From positions 1-12,152 of the forward strand of contig PJEW03000070.1 in the NCBI GenBank assembly GCA_002900995.3: 12,152 nt of DNA, written 5' to 3'. Numbering within the stretch: the first letter of the stretch is position 1; every line of letters starts with the position of its first letter. The position numbers were made by a program, and so were the translations under genes. This document shows positions 1 through 7,702 of this stretch, piece by piece. The notes beneath the pieces are model-generated. The model ran no database searches, was not told where the DNA came from, and saw nothing but the letters and a program-made list of their open reading frames with translations. The stretch is from Ganoderma boninense. Taxonomy: Eukaryota > Basidiomycota > Agaricomycetes > Polyporales > Polyporaceae.

Positions 1-1160
1 TGGCAATACAGGGACCGCCCGTGTAAGCCGCCGACTGTCCGCGAGAGATCCTGGCACCGGCGAAGCAGCAAAGGGTTCCAGGCGGGGGCCAACAAGAACG
101 CAGGGAAAGAGAATGACGTCCTTGATTGGTGATGGAGGCCGTCACGAGTGGGACGATGCGCCAGTCCGACGAGGGGTTTTGTCAATCGGAAGGCGACCAA
201 GACGTAAGAGTGAGATCCGCGAATGGAGGAGGGACCACGGGGTGGGGCATGGCAAGGACCCCGAGCAGCGCAGACTGGAGAACGGCGGGACAGCAAAGGG
301 AGACGTATCGGAATGTATGAGGCCCACGGTGCAAGCCTGCGATATCACTGCAGAGTATATGCGCATGAAGATGAGCACGGTACCTGAAGGCAGCTGTCAT
401 GCTTGCAATCATCTCCTTAGCTATCCCCCCACATTGTCCTCCGAACCGTCCTCTTGTGTAAATGGTCAGTTCATGAGCCATCGTCCATCGTCCAATGTCG
501 TCAGGTTGCAAAGTCGTCCTATTGCTTCGCTCGGGGAGTCCGAGACATCTTCGTTCTGAGAAAGCTACACATCAGGATCGATTGGCGTTGTGAATGTATG
601 GCGAGAGCTAGTGAAGGTAGTCCTGGACGACGCTGGGGGAAGATGCGAGAGCCAAGATGGGGGAAGAGGACAAGGAGGGATGGAAAGCAAGCGGGGCTGA
701 TTGCCTCTGATTGCAAGCTCAACGCGAGTCCATGTCGCGAGGATGGCGTGCTCATCGCGCGATGCCATCACGTGATAAACGAGGAGAGGTTCGTGACTGA
801 AATCGGCAATACAAGCGCTCATTGCCAGTTGTCCTCCGAAGTTCAAGTTCGTTTTTGACGTTTTATCATGTCCAACGCTGAGCAGATCCTGCCAATCGCC
901 ATTTTCTTTCGCCCTGCAAAAATGCTTTGATTGTTCTTCGTCGTTTATACATGCCCTGCCATACAGCCCCAAAAGCACAAGCGCTTCAAGTCGTAAGACG
1001 ATGAGCAACATTGCGGCACTCAGTGCTGGAGGGATCCGGGCTCGGTGCGTTGCATATATGTTCGTACGTGACATCAAAAGTCAGGAATATCACTTTGTGC
1101 TTAGGATTTTGGCTAACTAAGGAATGCAAATATCTTCTGACCCTCTAGGCTTCAACGGTT
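1..1160. other. No supportable gene
   Basis: Several ORFs of 60-170 codons are open here on both strands, but they overlap each other, lack recognisable domains, and are typical chance ORFs in GC-rich DNA. The only discrete motif noted is the 10-bp palindrome ATCACGTGAT at 767-776, a CACGTG E-box of the type bound by bHLH factors, but no gene start lies at a convincing distance from it. I cannot exclude a 5' or 3' untranslated region of a gene outside the window. Confidence 0.5.
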
Positions 1161-1799
1161 CTAGCCATCTACCTGTTCCAACCGTACTCGCATCCAGAAT
1201 TCTTCATCTTCTTCCAATCCTTCTTCGACCTTCCTGAATCCCAGCCCGGCATACAGCTTCTTTGCAGGCTCGTTGGCAGACCTAACCGCTAACCATGCTT
1301 CAAATCCATCGACGCCCCTCCCCGTCCTCGCAGAACCGCTCTCCTTGGCGTCTTTCCCCGCCCAAACTAGCATCCTCTCCATCAGTCTCCGCCCCACACC
1401 TCCCCTCCGATGTTCCGGTCGTACCCACATTCCGAACACGAAATATGTCTTCCCAGCGTCTGCGCCTGGTGGAATCGTACTCGCACCAATGTTTCGCGCC
1501 GCGACCACCGTCACCGTGCCCACATAGCCTCCGCTGCCCTCTTTCCCTTCCTCTGCCGCTCCCGCTGACGCTTGCACAACGAAAGTCGCCTTCCCACTCC
1601 CCGTCAGCCGCTCCCTCCACGTCTCCATGGTGAAGGCCGCCTCCCGCTCATATGTGGACGCAAAGTTATCGGGGTCGGTCCGCAGAGCTGCGAGGCGCAC
1701 TTCGCGATAGGACTCGACATCGAAATTGGTTGGCGGGTTGGAGATTGGCCTGATATGGTAGGTTATGGTTGTAGTTGGGATCGGGTCACGGAGACTCAT
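1161..1799 (-). CDS. GNAT-family N-acetyltransferase (212 aa, single exon)
   Basis: This protein should transfer an acetyl group from acetyl-CoA to an amine; the substrate cannot be told. The fold is visible in order: an N-terminal strand TYHIRPI at about residues 13-19, a helix with ESYREVRLAAL at about 29-39, motif A with VFGMWVRPEHRRGGVG at about 121-136 (RRGGVG is the R/Q-x-x-G-x-G/A pyrophosphate-binding loop), and motif B with LAVRSANEPAKKLYAGLGF at about 170-188, ending in the usual GF. Two hydrophilic inserts (about 77-91 and 149-165) lengthen it slightly. The start is the ATG at 1799-1797: the frame stays open further upstream but with no earlier ATG in that stretch. A weak TATA-like element (CCATATAG on the minus strand, near 1862-1869) lies about 65 bases upstream. 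No intron is needed and no break is seen. There is no signal peptide, so it is probably cytosolic or nuclear. Family assignment is firm; specific function is unknown. Confidence 0.88.
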   Translation of the reverse strand: MSLRDPIPTTTITYHIRPISNPPTNFDVESYREVRLAALRTDPDNFASTYEREAAFTMETWRERLTGSGKATFVVQASAGAAEEGKEGSGGYVGTVTVVAARNIGASTIPPGADAGKTYFVFGMWVRPEHRRGGVGRRLMERMLVWAGKDAKESGSARTGRGVDGFEAWLAVRSANEPAKKLYAGLGFRKVEEGLEEDEEFWMRVRLEQVDG

Positions 1800-2007
1800 G
1801 ACAGAAGGCGTTAGCGGGGTTGAGGATGGAGGCAAATCCGTCTCTCGCAGGGTTATGATTACTATATGGGCTTATCGCAGTATGACTCGAGTGCATGCTG
1901 ACTCCTCCCAGGTGCAGGATGCGTAGATTTCAGACCATCAGAGGTGAAGTTGGCTATGGTCTCCTCGTCGTACCCCACGGCTAACGTGACCTACATTTTG
2001 CGACCTC

Positions 2008-2374
2008 CTACATCCGAAGGTACTCCATGCGGACATAATATGGCAAACAGTTCAGCTGCAGTACCTCTGTCATTGCGCCGTTTGGTCCAACGATAACTAC
2101 TGCAGTATGATTCTTGTCGACAGGGTAGATTGAGAATAGTCCTTGACCGGCTGGACCGTCGTACAGCACCATCCTACCGTTTGAATTCCAAGTCCTGTCT
2201 CCAAGAGCCACACGACCGTTTTTCACCCTTGTTTCCGGATCCCCTGGCCAGACATCCTGCCACCAACGCAACTGGCGCTTTGGAGTCCGTCCCGGCAGAC
2301 TCCCGACGGGTCCCGACATCATGCATCACGCATCGCTCTCCATCCCGAAATCCGAATCCGCGCCGACTCGGCAT
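2008..2374 (-). CDS. Hypothetical small protein, one- or two-exon model
   Basis: I do not recognise this protein. A continuous reading frame of 104 codons runs from ATG at 2322 to TAG at 2010-2008. An alternative model begins at ATG 2374, reads 15 codons to 2330, removes a 58-nt GT..AG intron (2329-2272) and rejoins the same frame at 2271, giving 102 residues. The shared body has a tryptophan-rich start (LRWWQDVWPGDPETR), then alternating hydrophobic stretches such as GRMVLYDGPAGQGLFSIYP and TAVVIVGPNG that suggest beta strands, and ends YYVRMEYLRM. Codon choice is mixed rather than obviously random. No signal peptide or membrane segment is seen. It lies about 210 bases upstream of the GNAT gene on the same strand. 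The candidate intron has no clear branch site, so the exon structure is uncertain, and it may be a fragment of a larger lost gene or a chance ORF. Confidence 0.33.
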
Positions 2375-2380
2375 CTTCGA

Positions 2381-2403
2381 CCAGTATACTGCAGTACTAC
2401 TGG
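2381..2403. promoter_or_regulatory. Interrupted palindrome CCAGTA-TACTGCAGTA-TACTGG
   Basis: A perfect 10-bp palindrome TACTGCAGTA is flanked by the inverted arms CCAGTA and TACTGG, with one extra base on the right side. It sits just upstream of the ATG at 2374 of the minus-strand hypothetical gene. ACTGCAGTA also occurs at about 2099-2107 inside the ORF. A binding site for a dimeric regulator is possible but this is inference. Confidence 0.25.
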
Positions 2404-2516
2404 CAACTCAACACCACCGCAGGCGTAGACTCAGCAACATTTGAAGTACGCACCTCCGTGCCTTAATACCTAGGAGATATTTTTGTCTACATGAATTTGA
2501 CGAGGCGAGTTCTCAG

Positions 2517-2551
2517 GAAGTGGGCCCCTCGCGCCTCCTCGCGCCCACTTC
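2517..2551. repeat. Hairpin with perfect 9-bp stem
   Basis: GAAGTGGGC at 2517-2525 is exactly complementary to GCCCACTTC at 2543-2551, leaving a 17-base loop. The loop and right arm contain the direct repeat CCTCGCGCC (2527-2535 and 2538-2546). The element lies in non-coding DNA between the hypothetical minus-strand ORF and the G1 peptidase promoter. Confidence 0.6.
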
Positions 2552-2682
2552 TCGAGATTCAGTCACTGTATCACACTCATGGACCCTCAAGCTGAAGGCC
2601 TCAATGTCGGCGTGCCTGGCACTCCACGATGTTGTGAGTTTGCCTTTTTGATCGCCGCCGCCAATTAGTACTGCTTTTACAC

Positions 2683-2702
2683 AGCTGCCCCTAGCTGCCC
2701 CT
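2683..2702. repeat. Tandem duplication of AGCTGCCCCT
   Basis: Two perfect adjacent copies of a 10-base unit. It is a small local duplication with no evident function. Confidence 0.7.
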
Positions 2703-3201
2703 CTTACAGCGGTGCCTAGGGAAGCCATCAAAGCGCAACATCCTGTAGCGCTTACATCCACTGTGATGGAGCGGCGAGGCCATATGCTAGTAAACCATGA
2801 CCCTCCCACCAATCAGCGGTCTGCTGGTTCTAGGTTCTGTCCGTCCGGCCGCGTCCCATCGTTGCTCGTCGCGGCCGGCACAAAATTGGGCATATGGCGC
2901 ACCCAGCCGAAACGCTGATTTGCCAATGGTCCTTGAATTTCATTCAGTAAATTCATCGTCAAACATCCTCCGTTACCTTTGAACACCTCGCGGTGCGCGC
3001 ACGCATCGCTACATACTCCCGCAGCGATCCCGAACTGTCGGGGCCACACGTCCCTTGAATTTGGGGCATCATAACAACGGAAAACGACCCATCTCGCAGC
3101 GATTCACCGCAATGGACTGTAATGCCATCGTATCGCGACAACCAGGTTCGGCGGCCCTCTGTCTGCCGTATGATGACCTCGTTTGCAGGGCCATCAAGGC
3201 G

Positions 3202-3208
3202 TATAAAA
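3202..3208 (+). promoter_or_regulatory. TATA box of the G1 peptidase gene
   Basis: TATAAAA lies 101 bases upstream of the chosen ATG at 3309. A start of transcription about 30 bases downstream would fall near 3232, after the in-frame ATG at 3210. That is one reason to reject 3210 as the translation start. Confidence 0.65.
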
Positions 3209-3308
3209 GATGAGCGGCACGGACGACCGAAGCTCCAGCCAACCCAGCTTTTCCGGTGTTGGATTCTACTCCCCTTTACATTTCTCCATCCCTTCGGTTC
3301 TTTTCGCC

Positions 3309-4274
3309 ATGTTCGTTGCTTCTCTCCTCTGCCAGGTGATCCTCGCCACCGCCGCCTTCGCCGTCCCCACGGCCAAAGAGCGTCTCGCCGAACGCGTCGC
3401 CCGCCGCGCCGCGGGCCTCACCCGCCAGTCGCTGCCCAAGCAGTCTGTCGCGGAGAGCACCTTCGACCCTGATGTCAGCGGGTTAGGCAACGCCTCGCAC
3501 GTCTCATACAGCACGAACTGGGCCGGCGCTATCATGTCCGAGAAGACGGTATGTCCATCGCGCCGCCCTATCCCCCTTGATCTGCAGTCTCCTTGATTTA
3601 CTGAAACGTCTCTCCCGCTCGTACACAGGCCACATACAAGGCCGTCACGGGCACCTTCGTCGTCCCGACGCCCAAAGAACCCTCTGGCGCGACGGGCAAG
3701 CACTACGCCTCCGCCTGGGTCGGCATCGACGGCGACACCTGCGGTAAGGCCATCCTCCAGACGGGCCTCGACTTCGACGTCAACGGCAAGGACGTCAGCT
3801 ACACCGGTGAGCCAGCTCTCTCCCCCTCTCGCGCCCGGCCAGCCCTCTGACCATCATCCCCCGAACCCAGCGTGGTACGAGTGGTACCCCGCGGGGTCGT
3901 ACGACTTCTCTGGCATCACCTTCAAGGCGGGCGACAGCGTCACGGTGACGGTGTTCGCGTCGTCCAAGACGGGCGGCAAGGCGACGATCACGAACCACCG
4001 GACGGGCGTGCGGGTGTCGCACACGTTCGCGGGGCAGCCAGCGCTGTGCGAGTACGACGCGGAGTGGATCGTGGAGGACTTCTCGTCGGGCGGGCTCGTG
4101 CCGTTCGCGAACTTCGGCAAGGTCGCGTTCACGCACGCGAAGGCGACGACGCTCGCGGGCAAGACGGTCGGCCCGGCGAACGCGAACCAGGTCGACATCG
4201 TCAAGAGCAACAAGGTCATCACCAAGGTCGCCACCGGTGAGAGGGCCGTCACCATCACCTACACCGGCTCGTGA
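3309..4274 (+). CDS. Secreted G1-family (eqolisin) glutamic endopeptidase, 3 exons, 273 aa
   Basis: This is a secreted acid endopeptidase of the scytalidoglutamic/aspergilloglutamic peptidase family. Exons are 3309-3548, 3629-3806 and 3871-4274; the introns (80 and 64 nt) are GT..AG, and the second has a CTGAC branch site. Residues 1-18 form a signal peptide (MFVASLLCQVILATAAFA), followed by a basic propeptide to about residue 65. The mature domain begins near YSTNWAGA (67-74), the usual fungal G1 start. WVGIDGDTCGKAILQTG (110-126) carries the catalytic Gln at 124, matching Gln53 of scytalidoglutamic peptidase. CEYDAEWIVEDF (199-210) carries the catalytic Glu at 208, matching Glu136. Cys117 and Cys199 match the family disulphide. 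WYEWYP (141-146) and LVPFANFG (215-222) are also conserved. One N-glycosylation sequon (Asn61) lies in the propeptide. The ATG at 3309 is chosen because it gives a clean signal peptide and lies after the expected transcription start; the ATG at 3210 would bury it. Third codon positions are almost all G or C, suggesting high expression. It appears intact. Confidence 0.95.
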
Positions 4275-6141
4275 GGGTCCCCCCATACGCTCGCGGACCA
4301 GGCAGCGCATCTACCATCTACCGCTCGGACGAGGAAGCGGGACGGGCTCGTGGTTGTGGCTGTGAACATCATTGGGTTGGAACTCGCGTTCAGTCCTTCC
4401 ACTTATGTTTATTTATCTGTGTGACGTGTCTGCACTACCTATTCCGAACTTCGTAATGACGCTCGCTTGATGTTTTCTTGACGCACTCGACGTTGATTTG
4501 GGTCCTCCTCAGGGTTGCAATCGGAATCGCAAGATGCATAGCTACCGCTGGCCACACTTACAATGCGGTGCATCCATCACAGTCACCACACATCTGGCCA
4601 CCAAAAACTGATGACTTACTGTTCAATCAGCGGTCTCAGCTTGGACTCGGACGCAAACTAGGTAGGAAATAAGCTGCAAAGGACTCGAAAATCGAGATTC
4701 TGAACCTACGCCGTGCCACACGGAAACGCGGTAGACTCCCGCACGATGAGCATTGCTGACGATTTATAGACGAACTAAATCAGACGTTCCCTATAATTTA
4801 ATTCTGCTGCTCGTCTCCTCGACAAGAGTTCATCTTGGATTAAGTTTCGTCTGAATCGACATGGGAGGGGCATCATGAGAGCGCTAAATACAACCATGTT
4901 TTCGGTACTGACGTCAGCTTCTTCACAGCCGTTGTCGCGATTCCGTCCTCCGCGCTTCAAAGCTTCAAAATCCACCTTCGTCACCACCTCAACACCTTGT
5001 GTCCACAATTCCCACTGCTTAGCTTCATGCACCCTCCTTATGTGGTTCATTTATGTTCTGAATGTCACTATGGTTCTATTCGCTCGTTGTAAGGGGCTGT
5101 CGTTTGGCCCTCTCTTGTGAGGCTTGCAACCATCAGGAATCCGTCCGGTACTTAAATGACCTGGCCGCTACTGAACGCCTTGATGGCACTGGTGGTGACT
5201 TATTTCAACTGATTCTCTGGAGCGACCTGAAATCCACTGAACGCGTTATCAGCAGCTCATGAGATTGGCATCGAAAATGCATCGCGGCGTGTCAGGCACA
5301 CGACAGTCTGTGACAGCTGACCTCCGGTTTGCTCCTTTTGGGCCAGCGCGCCCTACCCTGAATGCCAGTTTCTAGCCCCCATTGATAAGGTCGCCAACGT
5401 CGGACGGGGACCAACGCCCACCTTCTCTGTCTCCTCCGTCATCCCCTTCTCTGTCTCCTTGTACGCTCTCTTAAGCTCGCAGCATAGGCGTCTCCATCCC
5501 CCCCCCGGCTCTCATGCGGCCACCCTGATCTCGTGTTTTCCGCCCTCGCACCCTGTTAGACCTAAAGTCTCATGGAATCACGACGATGGCCTCCACCTTG
5601 AGGTGCCGTCTCAAAGCGCCAGGTGTGTTGCTCGGTCAGATATCTAAGGCACAGTTCTGCTCGCCACCTGGACATCGGACAGTCGGTAAGTCCTTAACAT
5701 TTTCTGTTGAGGTATTTGAGGTATTCGAGGGTACCTCTCGGGGATCTGGTGGAAATATGAGATAAGGGTAAACGCACCGTGAGTCGATTCTCTTAGCTTG
5801 ACAGGGACATTTGTAGTGACCTCAGGCTGTTGTCGCAGCACCGTGGCGCCATATACGCTCTCAAGTTAGAAAGGTACGCTCTGTTCTCGAGGGTCAGTCT
5901 AACAGTATTGCAGGAATGTCGACTCTGAGGTGCGCACATAGACGTTGGGCCTGCAGATGCTCGGTCAGGGAGCGCGACAGGTGCGGGATGCATGGACTCG
6001 GGTCCGGGGTAAATGGGAGTTGCGGGGGAGTGCCAGGATGGGTGCACGACGGCGATGGTGAACGGTTCGGGGTCAGTCTGCGCTTGAGCTCGAAACGTGA
6101 TGCATGTCCCAGTAGCGTAGGCGTAGCGTTAGCGAATTGAT
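4275..6141. other. Gene-poor intergenic DNA downstream of the G1 peptidase
   Basis: No recognisable gene was found on either strand. The first few hundred bases presumably hold the 3' untranslated region of the peptidase. A 91-codon minus-strand ORF (5050-4775) and proline-rich minus-strand frames around 5800-6100 have no recognised domain and no convincing splice pattern. The stretch contains the palindrome CTGACGTCAG at 4908-4917 (a CRE-like TGACGTCA core), a pyrimidine-rich part with a direct repeat at 5421-5459, and a run of nine C near 5500. Confidence 0.5.
5421..5459. repeat. 15-bp pyrimidine direct repeat
   Basis: CCTTCTCTGTCTCCT occurs at 5421-5435 and again at 5445-5459. The surrounding strand is CT-rich, as in many fungal leader or promoter regions, but no start codon with a convincing gene follows. 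Confidence 0.6.
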
Positions 6142-6300
6142 ACCACTTGTTCCCACTGGAATGCACTTGAGTGACCACTGGGCCAGAAAGCGAACCTAAT
6201 TATCAAGGGCCTTCCAGATCAACTGGAATTCACTGGGGATCACTGAATAAGGCCGTTTAAGTGTTTTCAGGGCCGTTAAGTGGATCGGACGGATTCCTGA
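6142..6300. promoter_or_regulatory. CACT-rich patch with paired GGCCGTTTAAGTG-like repeats
   Basis: Short CACTG/CACTT words recur (near 6143, 6153, 6163, 6175, 6230 and 6240). The reverse-strand form AAGTG occurs twice within a near-direct repeat, GGCCGTTTAAGTG (from about 6251) and GGCCGTTAAGTGG (from about 6271). The patch ends about 165 bases before a TATA box. A clustered regulator site is possible, but no factor is assigned. Confidence 0.25.
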
Positions 6301-6464
6301 TGACGCTCAGTGCCGGTCGCCTGCCAGTGCATACGTCTTAGTCAACATACGATTTCCGGAGGCGAAGTCAAATCCCAACAACTTGGACGATTCTGAAACA
6401 CACGAGGATATGCATTTGACAACACCCATGCAGCTACGAGTCGTGACAACTCGGTTGTACAGGA

Positions 6465-6471
6465 TATATAA
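6465..6471 (+). promoter_or_regulatory. Orphan TATA box
   Basis: TATATAA is followed by an ATG at 6584. From there 16 codons and two bases (MSKIATAAHLYLISTQ) are open to a consensus 5' splice site GTAAGT at 6634. Further exons could not be assembled with confidence. This may be the promoter and first exon of a small gene, a decayed gene, or chance. Confidence 0.25.
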
Positions 6472-7617
6472 GTAAGTGACTTGGCATGCACTTGGTGCAT
6501 TATTTTCCGATTTTGCTAGGTTAGCCCTCTAGTTTTGTACCTGAAATTCCCACCCGGACGGCATCGTCTCTCGTGAATCGCATATGTCAAAAATCGCCAC
6601 AGCTGCTCATCTGTACTTAATCAGTACACAGGCGTAAGTACTACGTTGAACAAGAATCATCGTTGTATTTTGGAGGCGCCGATAGCACTCAACTCGGACT
6701 TCGCCGAACACTGACGACGAAGGCTTGACTCCGCCGCCACAGCCGGTTTGTCCCTTTCTTCTCTCTCCTTGAACCACCATCCTCACAGCCTGCTATGCAG
6801 TGTCAATAATGAGACAGTCTTCCTGTAAGGGACTCACCAGGGCCTTGTGAGTGAAATCCCCTACTGCAAACGACGCCGAAGCACTCGCCTGGCATGGTCC
6901 TGACGTTCACACACGTTCAAGGCCTTCAGTCTACAGAACTCTAGATCCGTGCAAGTTGCCGCAAGCTAGCATGCCATGCATGTGCTACAAAAATGCATGG
7001 AGTCTTCACACCCTCTGCAATTCGACTCTTAGCCCATAACCCACTGGGCTCTGCGTGTAAGCTTCAGAAAAGGACTTTTCCGTTCCATTCATGGTGTGGT
7101 GTGTGTTCGGGTCCGGGATGCATCTCATTCGTGTTCGGTGCATGGTGCCACATGCCGGTGGAGAGATGCAGGGGGAAGCATGTACTCGTTTCCTACAAGC
7201 TAATTGACACGCCTTCCCCCTCAGGCAATGAATATCACTCGGATCCGATCTTCCCGCAGCCATGACCTACCGGCCGTGAGGCAGCAGGCACCAGCCAACA
7301 TGCTGCACGATCCCGTGCGGTAACTGCAGTAAGCATGCCTATACACACGCTGATACGATTAAGAAGCGATATCGGTTCCTAACACGCCATACCATTAACT
7401 CATACATCGCCTCCAGTCCATACATCTGAACAAGTCTATCTCCAGTTTTGTCGTCGCAAGCCAGGTTCGCTGCTGCATCCTCATGGTCTGTGACTGACGT
7501 CCATGGGAGAAGCCGTTACGCTTTTCGTGCCCGTCCATGACTAGACACGTTCCGCCGCTGACTGGCCCGACTTCAGGAGTGCCACAGTGTGACTCGCCAG
7601 GCGCTCTCGTCGAAGGC
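6472..7617. other. Intergenic region upstream of the MFS gene
   Basis: Beyond the doubtful 50-nt exon at 6584-6633, I could not assemble any coding sequence on either strand. ORFs of 60-90 codons near 6851-7265 have no recognised domain, and those with opposite strands open overlap one another. ATGCAT-containing palindromes cluster at about 6969-6998 without an evident role. Confidence 0.45.
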
Positions 7618-7624
7618 TATATAG
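7617..7624 (+). promoter_or_regulatory. TATA box of the MFS gene
   Basis: CTATATAG begins 86 bases upstream of the ATG at 7703, which leaves room for a leader of about 50 bases. The leader contains a CT-rich stretch (CTTCTGCCTGCCTCTTC). This is the only TATA-like element close to the start. Confidence 0.55.
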
Positions 7625-7702
7625 GACGTGCACAGAAGAGCGGGGGATTGGACCTTCTGCCTGCCTCTTCAGTTCCCTGGATATCTTGTTACCTCGACTG
7701 CC

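Larger units (their letters stand above)
2404..3201. other. Intergenic region upstream of the G1 peptidase gene
   Basis: Apart from the hairpin at 2517-2551 and the tandem repeat at 2683-2702, I see no gene. A CCAATCA element on the plus strand at 2809-2815 could be a CCAAT box for a HAP-type complex, but it is about 390 bases from the TATA box at 3202. ORFs of 60-100 codons on both strands have no recognisable content. Confidence 0.45.

Noticed and set aside
565..1077. 170-codon minus-strand ORF and overlapping plus-strand ORF 454-858
   Set aside because: Overlapping opposite-strand frames without domains or convincing hydrophobic pattern; neither could be supported.
3210..3308. Earlier in-frame ATG at 3210 for the G1 peptidase
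   Set aside because: It lies only two bases after the TATA box, upstream of the expected transcription start, and would bury the signal peptide.
3795..4310. Antisense ORF of 171 codons (and antisense 3854-4258, sense-shifted 3872-4240) over G1 peptidase exon 3
   Set aside because: Arginine-rich or low-information shadows produced by the GC-biased codons of the peptidase; no domain content.
4775..5050. 91-codon minus-strand ORF with a true ATG
   Set aside because: No recognised motif and no promoter-like element was noted near it; length is within chance expectation.
5793..6178. Proline-rich minus-strand frames resembling an exon
   Set aside because: No ATG, splice or homology evidence; two competing frames are open, as expected in a local GC-rich island.
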